From contig NW_006763297.1 of NCBI RefSeq assembly GCF_000218685.1, forward strand, positions 2,467,482 through 2,531,481: DNA of 64,000 bases, read 5' to 3'. The notes under the pieces are model-generated. The model was not told where the DNA came from, searched no databases, and saw only the letters and a list, made by a program, of their open reading frames with translations. Both the position numbers and the translations under genes were made by a program. Origin of the DNA: Serpula lacrymans var. lacrymans S7.9. Its lineage: Eukaryota > Basidiomycota > Agaricomycetes > Boletales > Serpulaceae. Shown here in pieces: positions 9,864-21,099 of this stretch (positions are counted from its first letter, which is position 1; each line of letters starts with the position of its first letter).

Positions 9864-12800
9864 ATGTCGCTGCTAGACTCCGTTCCCCTGGAAAACCATA
9901 ACTCCCACTTCTTGGTTCCAGACCACGACGACGACCATGACGACGACCGCGAGAACGACAACGACGATGCCGATACTGCTTCACAGCTCTCAATTTCTCT
10001 TTCATCTCCCGCAGGTTCTCCTCGTTCAGCTGTCATCAATCTTTCGCCATTACGTGCCCATGAGGCACTCTCAAATTCTCGAGAAGATTCCATAGAAATT
10101 GACTTCAATTCAGAGACAGACGATGTAAGCGAATACACCAGCGAAATGGCCAGCGAACTTGACGCCCGGAGAGAGAGCTCGATTACTTCTGCTGCCCCGT
10201 CCGTATTGGAGGAACCGAAAACCACCACGCTTCCTACGTATCCACCCAGGTTGTCCTCGAATTCGAACGATGCAGGGTCTTTCTCTTCGGCTGCTTCGTC
10301 TTACTCGAAAAAGGCGCGACCAGAGTCTATGCTACTACAGCCCCCTGATGGCCCCCTGGTTTTGGGTGTCGCGTTAATAGACTTCAATCATTTGGTACGT
10401 TCGTTACGTTATCCGAAGAGCAGCATTCATAGATCAGATATCAGGTGGGACCAAAGATAGAGTTCTACAAAGGGGATATATTTGAAGACGAAGAAGTGTC
10501 TAAAATTCTCCCCTTCTTGGCGTTACCAGACGGCGCTCATATGGTACTTTTTACCTCTATGGTTCTGTTAGCTATCATGTTGATCACTGCGCATTCAGTC
10601 ACTTGAAGACTATTCCTACTTTCATTTAGTACCCTCATCACCAAATCCTAGCACAATTTTTGGGATATCGTACGTCAGAAGTAAGATACGACAAGAAGCT
10701 GATCTGATACATTGTCCATTAGATGCAATCGACAAATACCGGCGTCTACTCTCCTGGTAAAAGATGCCGATGTCACTCGGTCAATTGTACAGAAAGCTGT
10801 TGTAGTACTAGTATCGAGGCCAGTCTTTGGTCCAATACGGTAAGCGGACACGTTTTTCAATAGTCGACCTTCGCATAACCCACTCGTTTGTAGTGATAAG
10901 TTGGGCGTCGTGACTCGGGCTTTATTCAATCAAAGGTACTTGACCTTTACTCGGAAATGACTTAGCTATGGTGCCTGATAATGTTATATGTAGGGATTTT
11001 CGGGAGACTAATATTCTAGTCGATTTTATCTCTTCTCTTGAAACTTCATTGCGCACACAACTTACTGAAAGTGGCCTTTACATGGGTGAGTCCCAAGGTG
11101 CATGCTTCAAAGTTGCTGAGCATATACCGATCCCATAATTCAGGCACAAGTCTGTAAGTAGATCATTCGATAACATCAGACCAATAACTCATGTGTCATT
11201 ATAGACGGGATTTCGTACACACATTCCGCCATCGAACGCTTGTTCTAGTCAAAGCTCTCATCCTTCAGAAGAAGGTAAGTTTTCTCTTTTCATCCACACC
11301 GAGCTGTGCATACTAAAGATAACTAGATCATATTTTTTGGCCATCCTGTAGAGCGCTTGTGTAATTATCAATACTCCTTAATATCCCTTATACCGGGTAC
11401 GTGCGCATATTACCGTCGTCTATTATACATCGCTGATTTTTCCGATCACATAAGGCCTACTGCAGACGCTCGATGATTGTGGCTCTCCGCCTTTAGCATC
11501 GCGCGCTCCTACACTAAGCCGGCCCTCTTCTCTGCGAACATCCGACCGAAAAAGTATGATGGCATACATGGGACTCCCATTGGATGTCTTCGGCAAGGCA
11601 TGCACTAGGCTCTATTCATCCCACTCGAACACCACCTGATGTCTTCTTCTGCAGGATGCATTTTTCCAGCCGTACTTACCTCTCCAGCAGATTGATCTGC
11701 TCAAGGACTCGCAAAGCTGGCTATGTGGGAGCACCAACTCAATCGTAACTCAGCAAAAAGAAATCGAACTTCTTATCAACGTAAGTCGTTTCTTTCGAAA
11801 CCGCTGCAGTTACGAGACGGGATTTGAACATATTATATGCTATAGACGGAAAATGCCACGCTGGAGTTTCGTGACCCTCGACTGGAACGAGTAGCTGGCT
11901 TGACTGCTGCAGATAGAAAATGGATGGATGAAATAGTGAGGGATGTTAATGAAGGGTGGAGCGAAAGTGAAGCTACCAGTCCAACTGGAATACAGTAAGT
12001 TTCTCGTCACGTTGTAGATATACTTTTGACATATCTTTGTGCAGTTTCAAGGGTAGTGATGACTATCTTAGAGCCAAAGTAAGGAGATGACTCTATAGCA
12101 AAGGGTTGTGTTATGGCTAATCTGTGACCTTACAAGTTCGAGGAGTATATCTTTGCGGCCTTGGCTTCTGTGCGATATCGGGAGTTTCTAATCAAAGGAA
12201 AGGGCGGTGGCGTCATTATAGCAGGGGGACCAGGTAGCATTACTGTTATATAACGCACCAAACCACCTGACCTGTCATTTTAGATGTCAATTCCATCGAG
12301 GATTTCAATCCTTTATGGATCACCGAGTTCATGAAAACGAATGCCTATCAAGTATGGGACAGAACGACAGATCCTATGCTGTTTGACATCGTGGAACCAA
12401 GGTCAGTTTTGTCTTTTGATTTTATCAAATAGTATCTGCAACTGGAAGTCTTCCTTTTAGACATCCCTGTAACGAGAAACCTTCTGTTGTTGCAGACATC
12501 GGACTTCGACTCTCAGAGGGTATACAGGAGTTAAAGTTGGATCAGCAGCTAGCACCTACCCGTGAAGCCATTTCGCGAACCCTGACCGCTGGGTCGACAA
12601 ATTTCTTCAAAGCTGTGGAAGGTGTCAAAGGCCGATGGGGGCAACGCACCCCGAGCTCGGTCTCTACCTCAGATATTTCCAGTGTTCCCAGCACCCCAGT
12701 TACTCCTGTCGTTATATCCAAATCAGATGCCGATTTCCCTACACAGGAAACTGTGGTTGACATGAAGCGGCAGACGTCCAGAGAGTCGAGTGGCAGTGGA

Positions 12801-13142
12801 GGCGGAACGCGACCTGTCAGCGTTACGCAGGCTGCCTCAGAGACGAAGGCTGCGTTGGGAGCATGGGGAGCTGGTATACAGTCATTTTGGTCGACGAGGG
12901 CCGCAAGGTTTTCTCAGCGGGGCAGTGTCACTAGCTTTGCGTCTACCACACCCATCGCGACTCCGGTACAATCTCCCGTGTCAGAAACGTCGTTCTCTCA
13001 CAGTCAGTCGTTTACGGCTGTGACTACAGTTACCGAACTACCTGAACATGATGAGGAGGGGGCACATGTTCATGTCGATCTCGAAGAGGTACATACCAAG
13101 GACCATATGCCTGCGGAGGAGCCAACAGGTATGGCGCTATGA
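9864..13142 (+). CDS. AVL9: AVL9-type DENN-related late secretory protein
   Basis: Avl9 acts in exit of cargo from the Golgi in yeast, and its fold is related to DENN domains, which act on Rab GTPases. The N-terminal 160 residues are acidic, with Asp/His and Ser-rich runs. The conserved module then follows: VALIDFNHLVGPKIEFYKG, LPFLALPDGAHM, EDYSYFHLVP, TLLVKDADVTRSIVQKAVV, VVLVSRPVFGPIRDKLGVVT, LREFVHTFRHRTLVLVKALI, KKIIFFGHPVERLC, QYSLISLIPGLL and LPLQQIDLLKD. Later conserved blocks include EEYIFAALASVRYREFLIKG and SIEDFNPLWITEFMKTNAY. A Ser/Thr-rich tail follows and ends at TGA 13140-13142. The gene has many short introns. ATG at 9864 is the first Met of the long open exon. The sequence of DENN-like blocks makes the call strong. 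Confidence 0.88.
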
Positions 13143-13348
13143 AAAGGGACCGGTCGCCCTCAGTATTTGTCACATTTTTTGTACAGACTGTCCATAGTTG
13201 CATGTTAGCTTTCACGTAGTATACTCTAACCACAAAATAGATATAATCTGCTTGTGGAGAAAATATATGGTGCTGTGGCATGGCTTACTACTGGCGTAAG
13301 CAGTGGTTACCATCATATAGCAATTGCTGCAATAAGAAACATAGTAAA

Positions 13349-15242
13349 TTATCTCCTCTTTTTCATCTTTTCCACTCCCCAACCAGTAACAGCAATCAAA
13401 GCAGCACCGGCGAAACATGTTCCAGCGTAAACAATCATCTTCTCGAATTTTCCACCGCCTACATTGAATCCGTTTTTTTGGTGGTCGAAGTTGGTGACGT
13501 TACCGTTGAAAAGGGAGGTCGAGATAGGGGTTGAGAGGACATTTCCAAGGCCTCTAGATAGCAAAAAGTATCCGAAGAGAGAAGTCGAAAGGCCCGGATC
13601 GTCCTCTAAGCCACCGATTAGCCTCTCCGAATCTGACTTATGGGCGTAAGAAATACTACTTACTGGCGAAAGGTTTTACAAAGCCGGTCCAGAGCGACGT
13701 CCACCCTCCGGCGAGGGTCCCATACGCGATACCAAATGCAATAAGGCCTGCGAATGTGTTGGACAGGACACCCCAGAGAACGAATGTTGTGAGTGATGTG
13801 AGAGTTAGGCTGGAAAGCGCGAGTAGCCAGGGATCGTATTTGTCGGACAAGAAGCCCAGTCCAAGACGACCGACCACCGAAGCACCTGGTTCGTGAACAG
13901 ACGATTGTAAGTAGTGATGAGACCTAGATAATCCTCTGAGATACTTACCATTAAGAATGGCGAGAGTGACGGAAGAGTTTGTGCTGCTGAGATTGAGGGC
14001 ACTAGCAAAAGCTGGACAGTAAAAAGCCCGTGTAATGACGTTCAGAAAAAAAGGGGGGAAAGGAACAAATAAAAGAGGCACAAACTTGGCAGCCAAACGA
14101 TGGGAACAAAGTATCCAAAGCCCTGTACCGTGTTCGCTGAAATTATGACCCAGAAAGATACACTCGTCATCCAAGACTTGTCTGATTTAGCCCGAGGACC
14201 ATGTATACGCGATTCAGGCAAGCGACCTTTGATGAAGGGCAAGAAAGGCATAAGGGAGCCGATAAGGACCACGGAGAGGATCCTCAAAGCTTTTGCTGGG
14301 CCGAAGGAATTGAGCAAAGTCGGAAGGACGAGAGGTAGGATTAGACCTCCTGTAGCAGTGCCTTTGATTCAACGTAAGCATTACTTCGACGAATAAACGG
14401 ATCAGGATATACCGGCAAAAATTACACCATTTGCCATTCCTCTGCGTTTTACGAACCACTCTGACATATAAGAGATGCAAGGCGCATATAGCAAGGCTAT
14501 TTAAATGTCAACATGTGTGCACAACATATAGTTGGACTATACTTACACCCTCCCACAGCATATAGGAAGCCTTGTAAAATAACCAAATCTATAACCTAGG
14601 ATGGAGCGTAAGGAATAATCTGAAACATTAAACAGTGAGCATACTTACTTTCGTAGCATAACTGGCACCTAATAGGCTTAGGAAACAGATTAGAGTGCCT
14701 ATCCACATGCATGTTCGCCGGTGGTATGGATACCGAGCAGTGAAAGGATATATTATTGGACCTGAGATACGTAAATACCAGCACATACAGGGGCACCCCA
14801 ATAAGTTACACACCTGAGCAATATATAATGCCCGAGGAAAGGGGACCAACAAGCGGGAGAAGAGAAGATGCATGGGGTTGCGATGCATATTGCGGGTTAC
14901 TTAGATACGCGCTGAGAAACGTTCCGTATGCAGTAGGGAATCCCCAGACGATGGTCTCCACGAAGAAGGCCCCAGCCAACTAAGTATATTTTAAAATTCA
15001 GCTAGGCATTCGATAGATGTTTTATCGATGAAAACATGACATACGAAAGACCAAGCGCCGAACCCCTTATCTACAGGAGCGAGCGATGATTCATTTCTGA
15101 TATTAACGTCTTCTTCTTCTGCAGCTGACTCCTGTGCAAAAGACAATGTCGACGAGGAAGAAGGCAAGGGCACGCGTGTAGCAAGTTCGATTGTATCAGT
15201 AGATTGCATTGAAGACATTTGCAACACACTGGCAGACTGCAT
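13349..15242 (-). CDS. MFS transporter, monocarboxylate-porter type
   Basis: A multi-pass plasma-membrane transporter of the major facilitator superfamily. A cytosolic N-terminus of about 70 residues, rich in Ser and Glu, leads to FGAWSFV, GFPTAYGTFLSAYL and SLLPLVGPLSSGIIY. These are followed by YMSEWFVKRRGMANGVIFAG and ATGGLILPLVLPTLLNSFG. The second half reads QGFGYFVPIVWLPTFASALN, NGASVVGRLGLGFLSDKYDP, a run of helices, and the basic end GWGVEKMKKRR. Proteins with this pattern (MCT/Mch family) carry monocarboxylates or related acids. The substrate cannot be read from sequence. Helices roughly total twelve across several exons. ATG at 15240-15242; stop at 13349-13351. Confidence 0.85.
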
Positions 15243-15628
15243 ATGTCAAAAACTTGTAATATATTTTGTGTATAAACTAGAGTCAGGATATGACTCGAAG
15301 GTGACAACGGCATCTTCCGCCGGCCAAAGTGAGAACTGATTTTTCGGACGATCCCCTATACCGGGAAAGATTTTGAAGATTTTGACGAAAAGACGGAGAT
15401 CCGTTTGAGGTACAATCATTCATATGGACGAGCACAAAATCTTGGACAAAAATGGACATCTAGTCTCTTGCCACAACAATCTCGGCAGCTCGGCATCGTG
15501 AACTCGGCAGGTCTATGGAGTGTGAGAAGCACATCTAATGAGTAAAACTAGTGATTGCAAAAGTGCTCAATAAGATGGGTGTAATATCTAGTCAACTCCC
15601 TAGGGGAAAAGCGAGACTTCTGCGACGA
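15243..15628. other. Promoter-side gap between MFS and PTH2 genes
   Basis: This holds the upstream region of the leftward MFS gene and the 3' region of the leftward PTH2 gene. No reading frame or conserved structure was recognised. Confidence 0.4.
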
Positions 15629-16708
15629 TCACAAAAGACGTAGATGACCTGTAACTTCATTTATAAGCTCAACAGGAGCTTAAACAGACCGCGTCAGTCT
15701 TCAGTTGGAAAATAAAACCTTATAGCACTTACCAGGGCCAATTCCGAGAACTGTACGAGACCCAGCTGCAATCTGAGTCCGACCACTGTCACGAAAAGAA
15801 ATAACAGTGAACAAAGTTGTCGAAAATGAGATAGAAAAGCTTACGCGTCTTGTATTGACCGTGCACACAAGTTCAGACTTTTTGCGATAGCCTCAAGCTC
15901 AAGTAATTCATCTTCTGAAGATGCCTTCAGTGCTATTTTGGCTTGACTGTCGTAAATTCAACATATCAGTAATCAAGTAGGGCACTGTATAAATGATTAC
16001 GCACCCAGTGTACTCCCAGTGTTGTAACAGCTACAGTGGTCACCATAAATGAATAAAGATGAAATATCGAGAAGAAAAAAAGTTTTCTAACCTGGGGATT
16101 CTTTTTTGCCAGTGCTTTGTAGCAAGCTAGTGTAGCATGTCTATAAATCAGATGACTTAGGTCAGATCAGATCCGCGGAATTTTGTGATGCTCCTTACCC
16201 GCATCTTCAAAATACAAAATAGCATGTTACACTTCATGTCAGTCTCACAGTAAAAGGCGATAAGTAAACTCACTGCGCAGCAATTTTCCCTGATTTCATC
16301 TTTAGATCGGTTCGGACTACTAGTACCTATGACAACTGATCACATCGAGTCCTTACAGTTGTGTATAGTAGACCCGGGGAGACGCACCAGTTTACAAGGC
16401 TGCATGAGACCTGGTTTCACGGCCATTAAGTCCCCATCTGCAATATCTTCATCCTCGTCATCATTCTCAGCCTCCTTGCTATCCTCTTTGGTGTTTTGCA
16501 AATTTTGTTCAGCGGCTGAAACGGTAGGTCCAAGTTGAGGTGATGGTGGGTGGGACCCGAACCGCGATCCTATGCTGTAGCCAACGACGAGCGAGGTGCC
16601 CACCAGAGCAGCATGGTAGAAGACTATTCAAGTATGACTATGAGCAAAATCAATATAAGTCATCAAAATACAACTGAACCGACTCGTAAGGGACATTCGT
16701 TTGTACAT
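15629..16708 (-). CDS. PTH2: Peptidyl-tRNA hydrolase 2 (PTH2 family)
   Basis: Releases peptides from prematurely dropped peptidyl-tRNA; eukaryotic and archaeal Pth2 fold. On the minus strand the exons read VVRTDLKMKSGKIAAQ, CSHATLACYKALAKKNP, QAKIALKASSEDELLELEAI, AKSLNLCARSIQDAG, GRTQIAAGSRTVLGIGP and APVELINEVTGHLRLL, with TGA at 15629-15631. These are the family's catalytic-face segments (K-M-x-x-GK, CSHA, DAGRTQ, GIGP). The N-terminal exon (HAALVGTSLVVGYSIGSRFG) is hydrophobic, followed by an acidic linker. This resembles the membrane anchor of human PTRH2 and suggests a mitochondrial outer-membrane or similar location. The start is uncertain: an upstream exon with ATG at 16706-16708 or 16694-16696 joins plausibly by an intron ending just before FYHAALVG. 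Confidence 0.85.
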
Positions 16709-18242
16709 GAACAAACTTAGGCTCTGACTGTTGGCTGGCGGTGTACACTCATAGGTGGATGCTGTGTCGGATAATGAAATTCATGTTCCGCGAATAACAT
16801 TTTCACTATCTACCAGGCGCCTATCAAACCAAGAAGTCGAAGATTTCTTGCAGGTCCTCATTCATTTATCAACAATTCTCACTCAAATAGCGTGAACCAA
16901 TGAAGTGTGATGTTTTACAACTATCATACTGTTCCTATAACGAGACTGAGAACCTCGATTCGATGGGCCCGTTGATCGGTGAGCGGGAGATTCACAAGCG
17001 TAGACTGGGTCTTCAAGTTGCTAACGACAGGACGATGACCCATCATCTCCTTAGCTACCGAGGCTTAAATCTTGGTGTCATTTGTAAAAAGTAGAGTGTT
17101 TTTCCGATCAGCAACCAATGGGCATCAGATTCATGATGGGTGTGTGTGACCCATCTGCGAACGTTTGGCTGTCGGGACCCAATTGAAGTGAGGTGAGCCT
17201 CGGTGGACCACCTGGGGCGCCGCTAGAACGCCGTCATATAGACCGACACGGACACAGCCAAGGTTAGTTATCGGATAGGCGGCGTGTGTAAACCGATAAA
17301 TGTAGAAAGTAACCTCTCTCGGCGCTTCAGATGTACCGCGTTTTGAACACAGGGTTATGGATATGCTGCGACATCCAGCCCGAGGATATCCATGTTTATC
17401 AAGATACAGACCTTCAAAAGAAATATTTGAAGTGGATGGCCAAGATTGTGAGCAGTGTCCGTTGTCGATTTATTGCCGCTATTGGCCGCAGTGCGGGCCG
17501 CCGAAAAGGATGATGGATAAAGGCAGCATCGCACACACTTGAGTTAAATGCTTGTGCTGCTTACAGATAGGGGAGCCAATGAGGGTACCTTATTGTAGAG
17601 TTGTAGTCGAGTCAGAAGAACTTCAAAGGAGGACGTCAACGCTTTAGACAGAAAACAGTCTAACGCGTAAAACGTGCGAACCGCACACGAGATCATTCGT
17701 TCGACGTCTGCTTCGTGGCAGAACCAGGACCTGACAGTTGGCCCAGAGATGGATATTCATGTTCGACGTATATATGGATAACCTTAACACTCCTGACGAT
17801 GAGCTTGATATTTTTACAAGATTATTTGAGGTGCAAATCTGAAAGGGAAGCTGCGAGGTGCCAGACCTTGAGAAAGTCCAACAAAGGTTGATGATAGTTA
17901 CGATGGGGGCATAACAACATACACTGAGAGTGAGATTTGAAGGCAAAGAAAAAGCGATTTTTCAGCGGTTCAAAGGACGTGTGCCGCAGGTATTTTCCCA
18001 CTCCCAACGTTCGACTCAGCTGAACAATGCGACAGAACATGGCAGGATTACGGGATAAGAAAAGGGAGAATTGAATACAGCATTTGCTTACTTAAGCACC
18101 AACTCGCATTTTTGCGAGTTTGGTGGAATTCTCGAATAAATTATAATAAATACGACGGCTATCCTTGCGGCTATCAGCTCAGACACATATCCATCCATTC
18201 CCCGTCCTTGCTAGCGTCTGACCTTCCTTGCTTTAAACCTCC
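16709..18242. other. 1.5-kb region without supported gene
   Basis: Only short frames without recognisable protein content occur here. The right part (about 18090-18242) is the upstream region of the MAP kinase kinase gene and contains an AT-rich ATAAATTATAATAAAT stretch at 18136-18151 that could position transcription. Nothing else was recognised. Confidence 0.35.
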
Positions 18243-19837
18243 ATGTCCACTCCCATCCGCAAGAAACGCAACTTCAAGGCCCTTCAGCTCGATGTCGCCC
18301 AGTCTGCAAAAGTACCGGAGCCGATACCAGATCCAAAGCCCACAAGGCTCGCACCCACGACAACGACAACGGGGGGCAAGAAACGTCCTCCCCCAATGAC
18401 TCTCGCAGCCCCAAAGATACAGCCGGCAGCGACAAACCTAAACGTCGACAACGATGGCAGCATGATGACCGTCGCAAACGGCCCCAGCTCTGCACCTGCC
18501 ACAGGCTCTGTGTCTGCACGGAGAATGACCTACCACACCACACTCTCCAACACATTGGCGAACCTCGACATGAATGCAGAGACACGGTACGACCTTAGAA
18601 ATGAAGATCTGAAGGACTTGAGGGAGCTGGGCCAAGGAAATGGAGGAAGTGTCAAAAAAGTTGAACACACTCCCACAGGCATGATCATGGCAAAGAAGGT
18701 GCGATAAGCCATGCCTTCAGTCCATAATCTATTCACTGATTTCATGACATTCAAACTAGATTGTCCTTATCGATGCAAAACCATCCGTACGAAAGCAGAT
18801 TCTCCGTGAATTGCACATCATGCACGACTGTCATTCCAAGTACATCATCTCATTTTACGGTGCATTCCTTTCGGACCCCAATATTTGTATCTGCATGGAG
18901 TATATGGACAAAGGCTCTTTGGACGGGATATACAAGAAAATCGGGGCTATTGATATCGAGGTTGTTGGCAAAGTCGCACTTGCCGTCTTGGAAGGTTTGA
19001 CATACCTATACGATGTTCACCGTATCATTCACCGTGGTAAGTAAAGGACGCGGCCTGCGGACGCCCTAGTGCAGTTATGTGCTCACCCTTAAACCGGACG
19101 CGTTAGATATCAAGCCATCCAATATCCTGTGCAATTCACAAGGGCACATCAAGATCTGCGATTTTGGCGTTTCAGGGGAACTCATCAATTCGATTGCTGA
19201 TACATTCGTAGGTACATCGACATACATGAGCGTCAGTCTCACTTCGCCGCTTTTGTTGTGATTCTTTTACTAATTTGATATGCTGTCATCAGCCTGAGCG
19301 TATACAAGGCGCTCAATATACTGTCAAATCTGACGTGTGGTCCCTTGGGATATCGTTGATTGAGCTCGCCTTGGGCAGATTTCCTTTCTCAGAGTCGGAT
19401 CCGGATGACTCCGACCTATCTGACTTTGAAGGAACACTTTCGCCTGGAACAGTAGGGCTACCGCCTGCGCCACCGAAGAAAGATTCCAAGAAGGACCGAA
19501 GGAAGAGCAAGGGTGTCAGTTTACAAGGTGGTGGGAGGATGATGAGTATCCTGGAACTATTACAGCATATTGTCAACGAGCCGGCGCCACGGTTGACACC
19601 TGAAGGCAGATTCCCAAAAAACGCGGAGGATTTCGTAGATAGTTGTTTGCTGAAGGACCCAGACGCAAGGAAAACACCAAAAGATTTACTGGTGGGTCCT
19701 CATACATGGCTACCAAAAACCACCTGATGATATATTCCTTTTTTTTTTTCTCTCTTCTCTCTCTCCAGAAACATTCATGGATAGACCTTGCTCGGGAGTC
19801 AACATTTGACCTCGAGGCGTGGGCGAACACATTCTGA
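18243..19837 (+). CDS. MAP kinase kinase, STE7 type
   Basis: A dual-specificity kinase that phosphorylates a MAPK, probably in the mating/filamentation cascade (Ste7/Fuz7 class). Exons 18243-18698, 18760-19036, 19107-19231, 19293-19691 and 19769-19837 join in frame to 441 residues. The start has a MAPK docking motif: basic RKKRNFK followed by LQL. Kinase landmarks are [19 protein letters not shown] (Gly-loop), MAKK (ATP Lys), [22 protein letters not shown] (catalytic loop, rebuilt across intron 2), [10 protein letters not shown] (DFG), and the activation segment [17 protein letters not shown] with Ser and Thr in MAPKK spacing. Before the C-lobe end lies a Pro/Ser/Lys-rich insert of about 50 residues. 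The C-terminus is [20 protein letters not shown] followed by TF. The pathway assignment is inference from similarity. Confidence 0.93.
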
Positions 19838-21099
19838 GCTGGCTCCTGACGCTTCATCCATTTTCCTCTATCGTGTAAATCTTTTACGTCTCGCCTCGAA
19901 GCACTGTACGATTTGTCGGCTCATCTCCCTTTCCTTGTTGTCTCACTGTACCCGCTGCACGCCTAAATACCAACGTTTTTAGTTCTTGATGTAATGTAGA
20001 AGAACATCGAGATCTTTCCTTCGAGAGGATGTATGAGGGTTTGCGACCCCCCTTGTATATTTGACGCAATCAACCAAAGCTTTGTACGCAATATATCAAG
20101 TATTATATTTGACCATCGTCAAGGTTTGTCCTCGGACTCCGAAGGTTCTCATCGCGATAGCCTTACATACGGGATTCCACGATCATGTCTTCGAGTACTA
20201 AGCAAAATACAAGTCTGAGTGATTGAGTCATCTAGAGGATGTAGGTAACAGTGATGAGATCTGTAGCATATTGAAGTGAAGGTGCCCAGTCATAAGAAAA
20301 AAGAGAACAGGTGGGAACAATAAACTGAGGAACCTGTCAGCACAACATACATCCAGTGCAAAAAGCTGTAACAACATGACAAGTACGCATCTATATATCC
20401 CGAAGGACGTCATAAATAACATCGCAAAAGCGGAAAGAAAAAAAATATAGAATGGTAAAAACAGAGTGACAACAACGAACGTTATACACCGAAAAGACTA
20501 AGCATAGACCATGGAAGGACAGCACAGCTAATCTTAGGGATAGGGGGAAAGTACGTCTGGTACTCGAAGGATTGGCGAGAAAAGACGACCGACAGCAATG
20601 GGTATTTTGGATTTCATACTTAAGGATACAATGGCAGTTTTGGAGCAGTGGTCGTATCAGAATGGAGCCACGACATGGAGCAAATGAGGATATGTCGGCT
20701 TTGCGTATTTTGCTGATATGGACAAGACTTTTCGCCACTGGTTGTACAGAACTCTAGCTCTAGTTGGCCCCTGTGATCGCTATCGTCATGCAACACCGGC
20801 CCCTTCTATGGTACATTCTCCTCGATAGAGCCGAGCAAGGCGACGAGATCGTTGAAAACTCGTAATAGAAAAGTGGTAGATGGCATAGATACGGTCAGCC
20901 TTCGTCTTCTGGCCGATTACCCCGGTAAGTTACTGGCAACGTTCGGTCCGTCGTACTTCATATTTGGAGATGGGTGAATGTGTAAGAGTCATTTCGTGTT
21001 CGAGTTGTTGGTGTAGTTAACAGTTGAGTATGTCCGAATGTATAGCCAAGAGTTCGGAGGTAGATATTCGGTGCAGGGTAGAGGGCTCGGCGGCAACGC
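19838..21099. other. Convergent intergenic region, 1.26 kb
   Basis: This lies between the stop codons of the MAPKK gene and the leftward AMPK beta gene. It is AT-rich in places (20430-20470) with only short, unconvincing frames. It probably contains both 3' UTRs. No conserved structure was recognised. Confidence 0.4.
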
